64,000 bases of DNA from Actinomadura rayongensis (lineage in GTDB: Bacteria; Actinomycetota; Actinomycetes; Streptosporangiales; Streptosporangiaceae). The stretch is taken from contig NZ_WUTW01000011.1 in the NCBI RefSeq assembly GCF_009831215.1, positions 62,001 through 126,000 of the forward strand, in the 5' to 3' direction. Positions 31,609-41,681 of the stretch are shown here, one piece after another. Below the pieces are notes generated by a model. That model did not search any database. It was not told the origin of the DNA and saw only the letters and a program-made list of their open reading frames with translations. The position numbers and the translations under genes were made by a program. How positions within the stretch are numbered: position 1 is the stretch's first letter; each line of letters starts with the position of its first letter.

Positions 31609-33276
31609 TCAGAAGAGTTTGCGGCCCTTCAGGCGGGCCTTGACGACCTCGCGGCCGTTGACGGCGATCATGTCGTAGGTGTCGGGGTCGCCGTGCTTGC
31701 GCGCCCAGTTGAGCATGCGCAGGAACTTCACCGGGTCGGGGTGGAGGAACTGGACGTCGCGCTCCACGAAGCCGAAGTGCTTCGGGACGAAGGGGGCGGA
31801 CTGGAGGCGGTCGTAGAGCAGGTCCGCGGCCTCGCGGGGGGTCGTGGCGCCGGCTTCCACCGCCTCGCACTGCTTGACCATCGTCTCGTAGAGTTCGGCG
31901 AAGCCGTCGTGGTCGGGCCAGTAGAGGCCCGGGTAGGCGGCCTTCTCCAGGTCCAGCAGGTGTTGTTCGCGGCCGTCGGCGCGGTACTTGCTGAGCGCGC
32001 GCTGCAGGCGCAGGACGCCCGAGTTCGCGCCCGTCGTCCACATGCGGAAGACGGCCGACCACAGGTCGTAGTCGGTCCAGGAGATGAAGGCCGAGTTCAC
32101 CAGCGAGTCGTTGTAGTCGAACAGGCCCTGCTGGAGCTTGTCGACGTAGGCGAACCGGTCGGCGGAGAAGTCGCCGTCCTTGACGGCCCGCAGGAGGCGC
32201 CACGCGATGACGTTGACGGCCTCGGTGGTGTTCGACAGGCCGCGCGAGAACAGCGGGTCGAGGAAGCCGGCCGCGTGGGACAGCAGCAGCCAGCGGTCGC
32301 CGACGGTCGTGCTGGACGAGTACTGCAGCCGTCCCGTCGAGGTCCACTCCCGGACGGGCTTCATGCCCTCGAACTGCCGGGCGATGTCGGGGAACCGTCC
32401 CGCCAGCTCGTAGAAGTCCTCCTCGGGCGAGAGGTTGTCGGGCTTCGGGTAGTAGCGCGGGTCGACGGTCATCCCGACGCTGCACAGCGGGTTGCGCGAC
32501 ACCTTGTTGTTGTCGAACCCGATGACCCACGCCCAGCCGCGCTCGAACATGTGGTGGACGGTCCCCTGGTACCACGGCACGGGCGGGGTGAGCCGGCGCG
32601 GGTGGTCGAACAGGTCGTCGGTCGGCGTGACGTTCAGCGAGTGGTTCCAGATCGACCGCGAGTGGTGCTTGAAGCGGCACGGGTCCTCGCGCAGGCCGAA
32701 CTTCTGGGCGACCGGGGAGCGGAAGCCGCTCGCGTCCACGAGGTAGCGGCCCCGGTACTCGCCGTCGCGCCCGGCGACCGAGACGCCCGTGTCGTCGAAG
32801 TCGATGTCGGTGACCAGGAAGTTCTGCCGCGCGACGCACCCGCGGGCGATCGCGATGTTGAACAGGAACGAGTCGGTGTCCTGCCGGAACAGGTGCGCCG
32901 CCTCGTGCAGGAGCTGCTTCGGCGTGTTGAACTGGTTCGCCTCCCTCGGGTCCTGCTCCTGGCCCTCGTGGTGGAGCAGGAATCCGAAGTGGCGCTTCAC
33001 GCCGAAACGCGGGCCGATGGCCCGGGTATTGCCGGTGAACGTCGCGATCGTCGCGAGCTCGGGGACGTCGTAACGTTCGGCGAGCGTGCGAATGGAGACC
33101 AGGGTGTACGGGATCGTGGATTCGCCGATCGCGAACCGCGGATGCGATGCGGCGTCGAGCAGGAGCACCTTGGCCCCGTGCCGCGCCAAAATCGTCCCGA
33201 GGAGGGTCCCGGCGATTCCCGAACCCAGAATGATGACGTCGTAGGTGATCTTTTCGGAAGGGTGAGCCACGGCCAT
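31609..33276 (-). CDS. Flavin-dependent halogenase
   Basis: A 555-residue FAD enzyme with the dinucleotide motif GSGIAG at 18-23 and the halogenase-typical GESTIPYTL at 51-59. The halogenase signature WxWxI(P) appears as W248-A-W250-V-I-G253, with Gly instead of Pro, as in several halogenases acting on phenolic or carrier-bound substrates. It probably chlorinates the aromatic polyketide using FADH2 from the flavin reductase at 45047. ATG 33276 has a strong GGAGG site. It is divergent from the tetR-like gene and is the first cluster gene beyond attR. Confidence 0.88.
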   Translation of the reverse strand: MAVAHPSEKITYDVIILGSGIAGTLLGTILARHGAKVLLLDAASHPRFAIGESTIPYTLVSIRTLAERYDVPELATIATFTGNTRAIGPRFGVKRHFGFLLHHEGQEQDPREANQFNTPKQLLHEAAHLFRQDTDSFLFNIAIARGCVARQNFLVTDIDFDDTGVSVAGRDGEYRGRYLVDASGFRSPVAQKFGLREDPCRFKHHSRSIWNHSLNVTPTDDLFDHPRRLTPPVPWYQGTVHHMFERGWAWVIGFDNNKVSRNPLCSVGMTVDPRYYPKPDNLSPEEDFYELAGRFPDIARQFEGMKPVREWTSTGRLQYSSSTTVGDRWLLLSHAAGFLDPLFSRGLSNTTEAVNVIAWRLLRAVKDGDFSADRFAYVDKLQQGLFDYNDSLVNSAFISWTDYDLWSAVFRMWTTGANSGVLRLQRALSKYRADGREQHLLDLEKAAYPGLYWPDHDGFAELYETMVKQCEAVEAGATTPREAADLLYDRLQSAPFVPKHFGFVERDVQFLHPDPVKFLRMLNWARKHGDPDTYDMIAVNGREVVKARLKGRKLF

Positions 33277-33476
33277 GCGGACCTCCGCCGTTTCGCCTGT
33301 AAAGCCATCTTTTCTACACGGCGGCGGACGAGACAAGGCGTTCAATGCAAGAACTGCGGGCACTTCCACAGAGCCGCGTGCGGCCCATGTCAGGCGAACG
33401 TGAAATGCCCTTCTCAGCGGCCTGCGGCGGGCCCCGCCGGGCACCGTGTAGACTCCCAGACGGAGGGAGATTCCGG

Positions 33477-34100
33477 ATGTCTGTGGCCGACGAGCGCCAG
33501 CCCAAGCGTCAGCGGGCGGACGCCGAGCGCAACCGTGCGAAGATCCTCGACACGGCGCGCCGGCTGTTCAGCACGCGCGGCGAGGCCGTCAACATGGACG
33601 AGGTCGCGCGCCGCGCGGGCGTCGGCGTCGGCACCCTGTACCGGCATTTCCCGACCAAGGAGGCGCTCGTCCGCGCCACCGCGCAGCAGCGGTTCGCCGA
33701 CATCGTGGCGTACTACCGCGCGCAGTGCCGCGACACCGCCGACCCCCTGGCCGCGATGACCGAGCTGCTCCGCCACATCGGCGAGGTGGAGAGCCGTGAC
33801 CTGGTGTTCTCCCGTGTGGTGGAGAGCACGCTCGGCTCCGACACCGGACCGCCGGACGAGTTCCGCACCGCCTTCGAGGCCGAGCTGATGGAGCTGGTGG
33901 ACCGGGGCCAGGCCGCCGGGCGCATCCGCGAGGACATCGCGGGCGCCGACCTGCTGTCGGTCACCTGCGGCCTCGCCGCGGTCGTCCACCGGGGCAGCGG
34001 CGACTGGCGCCGCTACGTCGACATCGTCGTCGCCGGGCTGAGCACGGCGGCCGGTCGGCCGGCCGCGCCCGCCGGGCACGACGACGCCGCCGCGCGCTAA
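33477..34100 (+). CDS. TetR-family regulator of the polyketide cluster
   Basis: A 207-residue regulator with the HTH VNMDEVARRAGVGVGTLYRHFPTKEAL (about 40-66) and a helical effector domain. ATG 33477 follows GGAGGGAG. Its position, divergent from the halogenase and upstream of the PKS operon, suggests a cluster-situated repressor that responds to the product or an intermediate. The 3' end overlaps the convergent small HTH gene by 4 bases. Confidence 0.9.
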   Translation: MSVADERQPKRQRADAERNRAKILDTARRLFSTRGEAVNMDEVARRAGVGVGTLYRHFPTKEALVRATAQQRFADIVAYYRAQCRDTADPLAAMTELLRHIGEVESRDLVFSRVVESTLGSDTGPPDEFRTAFEAELMELVDRGQAAGRIREDIAGADLLSVTCGLAAVVHRGSGDWRRYVDIVVAGLSTAAGRPAAPAGHDDAAAR

Positions 34101-34288
34101 CCGCGCCGCGCCGCCCGCTCCTGCGCCGCCGCGCGCAGGGCGAGCAACTCCTCGATGTCGTAAAGGGCGCGTCCCGGCGTCCCGTGCCGTGTCAGCTTCC
34201 CTCTGCTCGCCCATTTCCTGATGGTTGCCTCGGTAACGTTCGCGGCCAGTGCCGCCAGCTTTGTCGGGACGAACCGTGTTTCCGGCAT
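34097..34288 (-). CDS. Small helix-turn-helix protein in the polyketide cluster
   Basis: A 63-residue protein from ATG 34288 with a MerR/excisionase-like winged HTH (VPTKLAALAANVTEATIRKWASRGKL) and no other domain. It overlaps the convergent tetR-like stop. A role as a small DNA-binding regulator is inferred. Confidence 0.7.
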   Translation of the reverse strand: MPETRFVPTKLAALAANVTEATIRKWASRGKLTRHGTPGRALYDIEELLALRAAAQERAARRG

Positions 34289-34361
34289 GTGAACTTCCTG
34301 TTGAGAGAAACTGAACCGCTGCGGTCGGACGAAAGGGGGGTCGGGAACCGTCGAAAGGAGT

Positions 34362-34390
34362 TTGACACGATTCCAGGCGGTGTGTCACAC
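34362..34390 (+). promoter_or_regulatory. Promoter region with inverted repeat before the carboxylase/PKS genes
   Basis: TTGACA at 34362-34367 can serve as a -35 element, with the weak TCACAC at 34385 as -10 (17-base spacing). TGACAC (34363) and GTGTCA (34382-34387) form an inverted repeat across the same bases, a possible operator. The carboxylase gene starts about 105 bases downstream. Confidence 0.35.
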
Positions 34391-34495
34391 TTTCCACAGC
34401 GGCGGAGCCATGCCCGAACGGCCGTGCGGGTCCCACTCTCTGATCCCGGCCTCTTCCTCCCGCCGAGAAGATCCTGATTCCTACAGGAGTCACTC

Positions 34496-36049
34496 GTGCC
34501 CACAACTGCTGACGTTATCTCCGAGTTGATCGACCGTAAGTCGGCCGCACGCCAGAGTTCCGATTCCGAGGCCACCAGAAGACAGCACGGCAAAGGAAAG
34601 CTCACCGCCTACGAACGGATCGAGCTGCTCCTCGACAAGGGCTCTTTCACCGAGATCGAGGCCCTGCGGCGGCACCGCGCCACGGGGTTCGGCATGGAGC
34701 GCCGCCGGCCCGACTCCGACGGGGTCGTGACCGGCTGGGGCACCGTGCTCGGCCGGAGCGTCTTCGTCTACGCGCACGACTTCCGCGTGTTCGGCGGGGC
34801 GCTCGGCGAGGCGCACGCCCAGAAGATCCACAAGCTGATGGACCTCGCCATCGCGGCCGGCGCGCCGCTGGTGAGCCTCAACGACGGCGCGGGCGCCCGC
34901 ATCCAGGAGGGCGTCACGGCGCTCGCGGGGTACGGCGGCATCTTCCGCCGCAACACGCGGGCGTCCGGGGTGATCCCGCAGATCAGCGTGATGCTCGGCC
35001 CGTGCGCGGGCGGCGCGGCGTACTCGCCCGCGCTGACCGACTTCGTGTTCATGGTCCGCGGCACCGCGCAGATGTTCATCACCGGCCCGGACGTGGTGCG
35101 GGCGGTGACCGGGGAGGACGTCACCCACGACGAGCTGGGCGGCGCGGAGGTCCACGGGTCGAAGTCCGGGGTCTCGCACTTCGTGTACGACGACGAGGAG
35201 GCGTGCCTCCAGGACGTCCGCTACCTCCTGTCGCTGCTCCCGGACAACAACCGGCAGCTCCCGCCGACCGTGCCGAGCGCGGACGCGCCCGACCGCGAGA
35301 CGCCGGTGCTCGCCGAGATCGTCCCGGACGAGCCCACGCGCTCCTACGACGTCCGCGCGGTCATCGCGGAGATCGTGGACGACGGCGAGCACCTGGAGGT
35401 CCACGCGGACTGGGCGGCGAGCGTCGTCTGCACGCTCGCGCGGCTCGACGGCCACACCGTCGGGATCGTGGCGAACCAGCCCGCGCGGCTCGCCGGGGTG
35501 CTCGACATCGTCTCCAGCGAGAAGGCGGCGCGGTTCGTGCAGTTCTGCGACGCCTTCAACATCCCGATCGTCAGCCTCGTGGACGTACCGGGCTTCCTCC
35601 CCGGCGTCCGGCAGGAGCACGACGGGATCATCCGGCACGGTGCGAAACTGCTGTACGCGTACTGCAACGCGACCGTCCCGCGCGTCCAGGTCATCATGCG
35701 CAAGGCCTACGGCGGCGCGTACATCGTCATGGACTCGCGGTCCATCGGCGCCGACCTGTCGTTCGCCTGGCCGTCCAACGAGATCGCGGTGATGGGCGCC
35801 GAGGGCGCGGCCGAGATCGTCTTCCGCCGGGACATCGCGGCGGCCGACGACCCGGCGGCCGTCCGGGCCGCGCGCATCGCCGAGTACCGCAGCGAGCTGA
35901 TGCACCCGTTCCACGCGGCCGAGCGCGGTCTGGTGGACGACGTCATCGAGCCGGGCCAGACCCGGGCCGTCCTGTGCCGCGCGCTCGCGACGCTGCGCGC
36001 CAAGCACGCCGACGCGCCGGCCCGCAAGCACGGGAACCCGCCGCTGTGA
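34496..36049 (+). CDS. Acyl-CoA carboxylase beta (carboxyltransferase) subunit
   Basis: A 517-residue carboxyltransferase of the PccB/AccD type. It shows [12 protein letters not shown], the [16 protein letters not shown] oxyanion-hole region, and [13 protein letters not shown] with [18 protein letters not shown] in the second half, all in family order. With the alpha subunit at 45574 and the epsilon subunit directly downstream it forms a biotin-dependent carboxylase that supplies malonyl-CoA. GTG 34496 has an AGGAG site. It opens the plus-strand polyketide operon. Confidence 0.93.
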   Translation: MPTTADVISELIDRKSAARQSSDSEATRRQHGKGKLTAYERIELLLDKGSFTEIEALRRHRATGFGMERRRPDSDGVVTGWGTVLGRSVFVYAHDFRVFGGALGEAHAQKIHKLMDLAIAAGAPLVSLNDGAGARIQEGVTALAGYGGIFRRNTRASGVIPQISVMLGPCAGGAAYSPALTDFVFMVRGTAQMFITGPDVVRAVTGEDVTHDELGGAEVHGSKSGVSHFVYDDEEACLQDVRYLLSLLPDNNRQLPPTVPSADAPDRETPVLAEIVPDEPTRSYDVRAVIAEIVDDGEHLEVHADWAASVVCTLARLDGHTVGIVANQPARLAGVLDIVSSEKAARFVQFCDAFNIPIVSLVDVPGFLPGVRQEHDGIIRHGAKLLYAYCNATVPRVQVIMRKAYGGAYIVMDSRSIGADLSFAWPSNEIAVMGAEGAAEIVFRRDIAAADDPAAVRAARIAEYRSELMHPFHAAERGLVDDVIEPGQTRAVLCRALATLRAKHADAPARKHGNPPL

Positions 36050-36234
36050 CCGGGCTGCGCATCGTCCGGGGCGACCCGACGCCCGCCGAGCTGGCCGCGC
36101 TCGTCGCCGTCCTCGCGGCGGCCGAGCAGGCCGAACAGGCCGAACAGGACAAGCCCGCACCGACCACCCATCGCCCCCCGCCGCTCCCGCCCGTGTTCCT
36201 CCCGCCCCGCAGCTGGCGCGCCGGGACGCGCTGA
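36046..36234 (+). CDS. Acyl-CoA carboxylase epsilon subunit
   Basis: A 62-residue protein coupled to the beta subunit by a GTGA overlap. [22 protein letters not shown] is the typical start of actinobacterial epsilon subunits, followed by a Pro-rich stretch and a PRSWRAG(T)R ending, also typical. It stabilises and activates the carboxylase complex. Confidence 0.85.
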   Translation: MTGLRIVRGDPTPAELAALVAVLAAAEQAEQAEQDKPAPTTHRPPPLPPVFLPPRSWRAGTR

Positions 36235-36241
36235 CACCGCC

Positions 36242-36282
36242 CGCGCAAGGCCGGACCGACCCGCTCGGTCCGGCCTTGCGCG
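36242..36282 (+). terminator. Perfect 18-bp hairpin inside the polyketide cluster
   Basis: An 18-base stem (36242-36259 with 36265-36282) and a 5-base loop lie between the carboxylase genes and the PKS core on the same strand. A run of T does not follow, so it may attenuate, protect mRNA ends or terminate partially. Confidence 0.75.
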
Positions 36283-36315
36283 TTCCCGAAACCCTTTCGC
36301 GACAAGGAGGCGTCG

Positions 36316-37791
36316 ATGGACGCACCGGTCATCGTGGTCGGCGCGGGTCCCACCGGGCTCGTGCTGGCCGCCGAGCTGCGACTCGGCGGCGTGGACGTCA
36401 TCGTGCTGGAACGGCTGCCCGAGCGCTCCACCCGCTCGCGCGGCCTCGGCTACACGGCCCGCGTGGTGGAGATGTTCGACCAGCGCGGGCTGCTGCCCCG
36501 GTTCGGTTCGATCGAGACGAGCGCGCGCGGCCACTTCGGCGGCATTCCGCTCGACTACAGCGTGCTGGAGGACTGCCACTTCGGCGCGCGCGGCATCCCG
36601 CAGACGCAGGTGGAAGCCGTCCTGGAGGCGTGGGCCGTCGAGACGGGCGCCGACATCCGCAGGAGCACCGAGGTGGTGGGCCTGCACGACGACGGCGAGT
36701 TCGTCGAGGTGACCGCCGACACCCCGCGCGGCCGGACGATCCTGCGCGCCCGCTACGTCGTCGGCTGCGACGGCGGCCGGAGCACGGTCCGCAGCCTGGC
36801 CGACTTCGACGCCGTCGGCTCGGACGCGACGATGGAGATGTACCTCGCCGACGTGGTGGGCGCGGGCGTCCGCGCCCGGCAGATCGGCGAACGGCTCCCC
36901 GGCGGCATGGTCATGTCGGCGCCGCTCGGCGACGGCGTGGACCGCATCATCGTGTGCGAGCACGGGACGCCGCCCGCGCGCGGCGACCGCAGCCCGGCCT
37001 TCGACGAGGTCGCCGACGCGTGGAAGCGGCTCACCGGCGAGTCGCTGCACGAGGCGACGGCGACCTGGGTCAGCGCGTTCGGCGACGCGACGCGGCAGGT
37101 CACGCGGTACCGCAAGGGGAACGTGCTGCTGGCGGGCGACGCCGCGCACACGCACCTCCCGGCGGGCGGCCAGGGCCTCAGCGTCAGCGCCCAGGACGCG
37201 TTCAACCTCGGCTGGAAGCTCGCGGCCGTCGCCGCGGGCCACGCCCCGCAGGAGCTGCTCGACACCTACCACGACGAGCGGCACCCGGTCGGGACGCGGC
37301 TGCTCGCCAACACGCGCGCCCAGGGCCTCATCTACCTCGGCGGCAGCGAGGTGGAGCCGCTGCGCGGGGTGTTCGAGGAGCTGATGCGGATCCCGGACGT
37401 CGCCCGCCACCTGGCCGGCATGGTCAGCGGGCTGGACATCCGCTACGACGTCGGCGCGGGCGACCACCCGCTGCTCGGCCGCCGGATCCCGCCGCGCAAG
37501 CTCGCGACGCCCGACGGGCTCGTCACGACGGCCGAGGTCCTGCACGACGCGACGGCCGTCCTGCTCGATTTCGCCGACGACGCGACGCTGCGCGCCGAGG
37601 CCGCCCCGTGGACCGGCGGACGGCTCCGGATCGTCACCGCGACCCCGCACGACCTCGCCCCCGGCGACCCGCTCGCGTCCGGCGACGCCCTGCTCGTCCG
37701 GCCGGACGGCTACGTCGCCTGGACCGCCGCCGACCCGATCCCCCTGAGCAGCGCCCTCGGCCGCTGGCTCGGACGACCCACCGAGAGTTAG
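36316..37791 (+). CDS. FAD-dependent aromatic hydroxylase (PgaE/UrdE-like)
   Basis: A 491-residue class A flavoprotein hydroxylase. It shows [10 protein letters not shown] (FAD), the [15 protein letters not shown] motif and the [15 protein letters not shown] second FAD motif, and has the C-terminal thioredoxin-like domain of the full-length family. Its place directly before the small cyclase and KS-alpha is that of angucycline oxygenases such as UrdE, PgaE and JadH. It probably hydroxylates ring C (position 12) of the prejadomycin-type intermediate. The assignment to a reaction is inference from gene order. Confidence 0.9.
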   Translation: MDAPVIVVGAGPTGLVLAAELRLGGVDVIVLERLPERSTRSRGLGYTARVVEMFDQRGLLPRFGSIETSARGHFGGIPLDYSVLEDCHFGARGIPQTQVEAVLEAWAVETGADIRRSTEVVGLHDDGEFVEVTADTPRGRTILRARYVVGCDGGRSTVRSLADFDAVGSDATMEMYLADVVGAGVRARQIGERLPGGMVMSAPLGDGVDRIIVCEHGTPPARGDRSPAFDEVADAWKRLTGESLHEATATWVSAFGDATRQVTRYRKGNVLLAGDAAHTHLPAGGQGLSVSAQDAFNLGWKLAAVAAGHAPQELLDTYHDERHPVGTRLLANTRAQGLIYLGGSEVEPLRGVFEELMRIPDVARHLAGMVSGLDIRYDVGAGDHPLLGRRIPPRKLATPDGLVTTAEVLHDATAVLLDFADDATLRAEAAPWTGGRLRIVTATPHDLAPGDPLASGDALLVRPDGYVAWTAADPIPLSSALGRWLGRPTES

Positions 37792-37803
37792 GAGACCCCA
37801 GGC

Positions 37804-38127
37804 ATGCACAGCAGCCTCATCGTCGCCCGCATGAAGCCGGAGGACAACGCCGCCGTGGCGCGGTTGTTCGGCGCGTTCGACCAGACCGAGATGCCCGGCC
37901 TGATGGGCACCCGCCGGCGGCAGCTCTTCGCCTACCGGGGCCTGTACTTCCACCTCCAGGACTTCGACGGCGACGACGGCGGCGAGCGCATCGAGAAGGC
38001 GAAGGACCACCCGCTCTTCCAGCGCATCAGCACCGACCTGCGCCCGTTCATCGAGGCGTACGACCCGGCGACCTGGCGGTCCCCGGCGGACGCGATGGCC
38101 GAGCGCTTCTACGAGTGGAGCGACTGA
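37804..38127 (+). CDS. Small polyketide cyclase (TcmI/JadI/LanF family)
   Basis: A 107-residue member of the TcmI-like cyclase family: [33 protein letters not shown] and the HLQDF segment match the family, and the length is usual. In angucycline clusters the homologues JadI, LanF and UrdF close the fourth ring in angular form. It lies directly before KS-alpha, as in those clusters. Confidence 0.9.
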   Translation: MHSSLIVARMKPEDNAAVARLFGAFDQTEMPGLMGTRRRQLFAYRGLYFHLQDFDGDDGGERIEKAKDHPLFQRISTDLRPFIEAYDPATWRSPADAMAERFYEWSD

Positions 38128-38129
38128 CG

Positions 38130-39377
38130 ATGGACCGACGCGTCGTGATCACCGGCATCGGAGTGCTCGCCCCGGGCGGGGTCGGTGTGAAGAACTTCTG
38201 GAACCTGCTGGAGGAGGGGCGCACCGCGACCCGGCCGATCTCGTTCTTCGACGCCGGGCCGTTCCGGTCGCGCGTCGCCGCCGAGATCGACCTGGACGCC
38301 GAGGCGTGCGGCCTCACGCCGCAGGAGATCCGTCGGATGGACCGGGGCGCGCAGCTCGCGGTCATCGCCGCCGGGGAGGCCGTGGCCGACAGCGGCCTGA
38401 CGCTGGACCCGGAGCGGACGGGCGTCGTGGTCGGCAGCGCGGTCGGCGCGACCACCTCGCTGGACGAGGAGTACCGCATCGTCAGCGACGGCGGACGGCT
38501 CGACCTCGTGGACCACCGCTACGCCGTCCCGCACCTCTACGACTACTTCGTCCCGAGTTCGTTCTCCCGCGAGGTCGCGTGGGCGGTGGACGCGACCGGC
38601 CCGAACACCGTGGTGTCCACCGGCTGCACGTCCGGGCTCGACTCGGTCGGCTACGCGGTGGAGCTGATCCGCGAGGGCTCGGTCGACACGATGGTGGCGG
38701 GCGCGTCCGACGCGCCGATCTCCCCCATCACCGTCGCCTGCTTCGACGCGATCAAGGCGACGACGCCCCGCAACGACGACCCCGAGCACGCGTCGCGGCC
38801 GTTCGACGCGAGCCGCAACGGGTTCGTCCTCGGCGAGGGCTCGGCGATGTTCGTCCTGGAGGAGTACGAGCAGGCCAGGGCGCGCGGCGCGCACATCTAC
38901 GCCGAGATCGCGGGCTTCGCCAACCGGTGCAACGCCTACCACATGACGGGCCTGCGCCCCGACGGGCGCGAGATGGCCGAGGCGATCACCGCCGCGCTGG
39001 ACGAGGCCCGCCTCGACCCCACCGCGATCCATTACATCAACGCGCACGGTTCCGGCACCCGGCAGAACGACCGGCACGAGACGGCGGCGTTCAAGCGCAG
39101 CCTCGGCGAGCACGCGTACCGGACGCCGGTCAGCTCGATCAAGTCGATGATCGGGCACTCGCTGGGCGCGATCGGGTCCATCGAGATCGCGGCGAGCGCG
39201 CTGGCGATCGAGCACAACGTCGTGCCGCCGACGGTGAACCTCCACAACCCGGACCCGGAATGCGATCTGGACTATGTCCCGCTGACGGCGCGCGAGCACC
39301 GCACGGACGTCGTCCTGACGGTCGGGAGCGGGTTCGGCGGGTTCCAGAGCGCCATGGTCCTGCGGCGGGCCGCATGA
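38130..39377 (+). CDS. Ketosynthase alpha (KS-alpha) of the minimal type II PKS
   Basis: A 415-residue ketosynthase with the active-site cysteine C166 ([10 protein letters not shown]), the catalytic histidines H306 (NAHGSGT) and H343 (SMIGHSLGA), and K338. It condenses malonyl units on the ACP together with the KS-beta. It starts 2 bases after the cyclase stop, and its end overlaps the KS-beta ATG. Motifs and length leave no doubt about the family. Confidence 0.97.
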   Translation: MDRRVVITGIGVLAPGGVGVKNFWNLLEEGRTATRPISFFDAGPFRSRVAAEIDLDAEACGLTPQEIRRMDRGAQLAVIAAGEAVADSGLTLDPERTGVVVGSAVGATTSLDEEYRIVSDGGRLDLVDHRYAVPHLYDYFVPSSFSREVAWAVDATGPNTVVSTGCTSGLDSVGYAVELIREGSVDTMVAGASDAPISPITVACFDAIKATTPRNDDPEHASRPFDASRNGFVLGEGSAMFVLEEYEQARARGAHIYAEIAGFANRCNAYHMTGLRPDGREMAEAITAALDEARLDPTAIHYINAHGSGTRQNDRHETAAFKRSLGEHAYRTPVSSIKSMIGHSLGAIGSIEIAASALAIEHNVVPPTVNLHNPDPECDLDYVPLTAREHRTDVVLTVGSGFGGFQSAMVLRRAA

Positions 39378-40603
39378 CCGGCACGAAAACCGCGACCAAG
39401 CGGGCCGAGGTGGTGGTGACGGGCCTCGGCGTGACGGCGCCGAACGGCCTCGGCACCTCCGACTACTGGGCGGCGACGTGCGCGGGCGTCGGCGGGATCG
39501 GCCCCGTCGGCCGCTTCGACGCCTCGGGCTACCCGACCGCGCTGGCCGGGGAGGTCCCCGGGTTCGTGCCCGAGGACCACCTGGCCAGCCGCCTGCTCCC
39601 GCAGACCGACCACATGACGCGGCTCGCGCTCGTCACGGCGGACTGGGCGCTCGCGGACGCGGGCGTCCGCCCCGACGAGTGGTCGGACTACGACCTCGGC
39701 GTCGTCACGGCCAGTTCGGCGGGCGGCTTCGAGTTCGGCCAGCGCGAGCTGCAGGCGCTGTGGAGCAAGGGCGGGCGGCACGTCAGCGCCTACCAGTCCT
39801 TCGCGTGGTTCTACGCCGTCAACACCGGCCAGATCTCGATCCGGCACAGCATGCGCGGGCCGTGCGGCGTGGTCGTCTCCGACCACGCGGGCGGGCTCGA
39901 CGCGGTCGCGCAGGCCCGCCGCCAGGTGCGGCGCGGCACGAGCCGGCTGATGCTGTCGGGCGGCGTGGACGGCGCGGTGTGCTCGTGGGGCTGGGTGGCG
40001 CAGCTGGCCAGCCAGCGGCTCAGCCCGGACGGGTACCGCCCGTTCGACGCGACGGCGTCCGGCTACGTCCCCGGCGAGGGCGGCGCGTTCCTCGTCCTGG
40101 AGGCGGCCGAGCCCGCACGCGAGCGCGGCGCGCGTCCCTACGGCCGCATCGCCGGCTACGGCTCCACGTTCGACCCGCGCCCGGACGGACGCGACCGCGA
40201 ACCGGGCCTGAAGCGGGCGATCGATCTGGCGCTGGACGACGCCGGGATCACCCCCGCCGACGTCGACGTCGTGTTCGCCGACGCCGCCGGGGTCCGCGAG
40301 CTGGACGCGGCCGAAGCGGCGGCGATCGGCGCGGTGTTCGGACGCCGCGGCGTCCCGGTCACCGCGCCGCAGACCATGACCGGCCGGCTGTACGCGGGCG
40401 CGGCGGCGCTGCAGGTCGCGTGCGCGCTGCTCGCGATCCGCGACGGGATCGTCCCGCCGACGACCGGAACCGACCCGATGCCCGAATACGGGCTCGACCT
40501 CGTCGTCGGGGAGGCCAGGCGGCGGCCCGTCCGCACCGCCCTGGTGCTCGCCCGCGGCTACGACGGCAACAACTCGGCACTGATCGTGAGAGAAGAGGTG
40601 TGA
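39374..40603 (+). CDS. Ketosynthase beta / chain length factor
   Basis: A 409-residue KS-like partner of KS-alpha. The cysteine is absent; the equivalent stretch reads [14 protein letters not shown], so a histidine stands where most chain length factors have glutamine. The ATG overlaps the KS-alpha stop (ATGA), as usual. It controls chain length in the heterodimer. Decaketide length is expected from the angucycline-like context, not from the residues. Confidence 0.95.
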   Translation: MTGTKTATKRAEVVVTGLGVTAPNGLGTSDYWAATCAGVGGIGPVGRFDASGYPTALAGEVPGFVPEDHLASRLLPQTDHMTRLALVTADWALADAGVRPDEWSDYDLGVVTASSAGGFEFGQRELQALWSKGGRHVSAYQSFAWFYAVNTGQISIRHSMRGPCGVVVSDHAGGLDAVAQARRQVRRGTSRLMLSGGVDGAVCSWGWVAQLASQRLSPDGYRPFDATASGYVPGEGGAFLVLEAAEPARERGARPYGRIAGYGSTFDPRPDGRDREPGLKRAIDLALDDAGITPADVDVVFADAAGVRELDAAEAAAIGAVFGRRGVPVTAPQTMTGRLYAGAAALQVACALLAIRDGIVPPTTGTDPMPEYGLDLVVGEARRRPVRTALVLARGYDGNNSALIVREEV

Positions 40604-40606
40604 CAG

Positions 40607-40870
40607 GTGGCTCAGCTCACCATCGACGACCTGCGGCGCATCCTGCGGGAGGCCGCGGGCGACGTCCAGGACATCGACCTCGACGGCGACGTCATGGACC
40701 TGGAGTTCGAGGCGATCGGCTACGACTCGCTGGCCCTGCTGGAGGCCGGCAGCCGGATCGAGCGCGCGCACGGCATCACGCTGGACGACGGCCTCATCAC
40801 CGAGGCCGCCACCCCGCGCGACCTGCTGACCGCCGTCAACGAGGTGCTCGCCGAGGCGGACGCGGCATGA
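40607..40870 (+). CDS. Acyl carrier protein
   Basis: An 87-residue ACP with the phosphopantetheine serine S41 in GYDSLALLE. GTG 40607 is three bases after the KS-beta stop, with GAAGAGG just upstream. It is the third member of the minimal PKS. The stop overlaps the ketoreductase ATG. Confidence 0.95.
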   Translation: MAQLTIDDLRRILREAAGDVQDIDLDGDVMDLEFEAIGYDSLALLEAGSRIERAHGITLDDGLITEAATPRDLLTAVNEVLAEADAA

Positions 40871-41649
40871 GCGGCGACGCGACGACGGCGATCGTCACCG
40901 GCGCGACGAGCGGCATCGGCCTGGCCTGCGTGCGCCTGCTCGCGCAGTCGGGCCACCGGGTGTACCTGTGCGCCCGCACGCCCGAGTCGGTGGCCGCGAC
41001 GGTCAAGGAACTCACCGGCGAGAGCCTGGACGTGGACGGACGCGCCTGCGACGTCACGTCCGCCGCCGACATCACCGCGTTCGTCCGGGCCGCCGTCGAG
41101 CGGTACGGGCCGGTCGGCGTGCTCGTCAACAACGCCGGGCGCAGCGGCGGCGGCGTCACCGCCGACATCGCCGACGAGCTGTGGGACGCGGTCATCGACA
41201 CCAACCTCAACAGCGTGTTCCGCATGACGCGCGAGGTCCTGACCACGGGCGGGATGCGGAACCTCGACCGGGGCCGGATCGTCAACATCGCCTCGACGGC
41301 GGGCAAGCAGGGCGTCGTGCTCGGCGCGCCGTACTCGGCGTCCAAGCACGGCGTCGTCGGGTTCACCAAGGCGCTCGGCAACGAGCTGGCGCCGACGGGC
41401 ATCACGGTCAACGCGGTGTGCCCGGGCTACGTCGAGACGCCGATGGCGCAGCGGGTGCGGGCGGGCTACGCCGCCGCGTACGACACCTCCGAGGACGAGA
41501 TCCTGCGCAAGTTCCAGGCCAAGATCCCGCTCGGCCGGTACAGCACGCCCGACGAGGTGGCCGGGCTCGTCGGCTACCTCGTCACCGACACGGCGTCCTC
41601 CATCACCGCGCAGGCGCTCAACGTCTGCGGCGGTCTCGGCAACTTCTGA
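40867..41649 (+). CDS. Polyketide C-9 ketoreductase (ActIII-like)
   Basis: A 260-residue SDR enzyme: TGATSGIG for NADPH, NNAG, catalytic Ser in NIASTAG, Tyr and Lys in YSASKHG, and CPGYVETPMA. The pattern SRSGGGVTADIADELW is that of ActIII-type ketoreductases. It reduces the ketone at C-9 and helps fix the first-ring fold. It is translationally coupled to the ACP. Confidence 0.93.
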   Translation: MSGDATTAIVTGATSGIGLACVRLLAQSGHRVYLCARTPESVAATVKELTGESLDVDGRACDVTSAADITAFVRAAVERYGPVGVLVNNAGRSGGGVTADIADELWDAVIDTNLNSVFRMTREVLTTGGMRNLDRGRIVNIASTAGKQGVVLGAPYSASKHGVVGFTKALGNELAPTGITVNAVCPGYVETPMAQRVRAGYAAAYDTSEDEILRKFQAKIPLGRYSTPDEVAGLVGYLVTDTASSITAQALNVCGGLGNF

Positions 41650-41681
41650 CAGCGGCGTCCCACCGGAAAGGGAAGAGGCAC

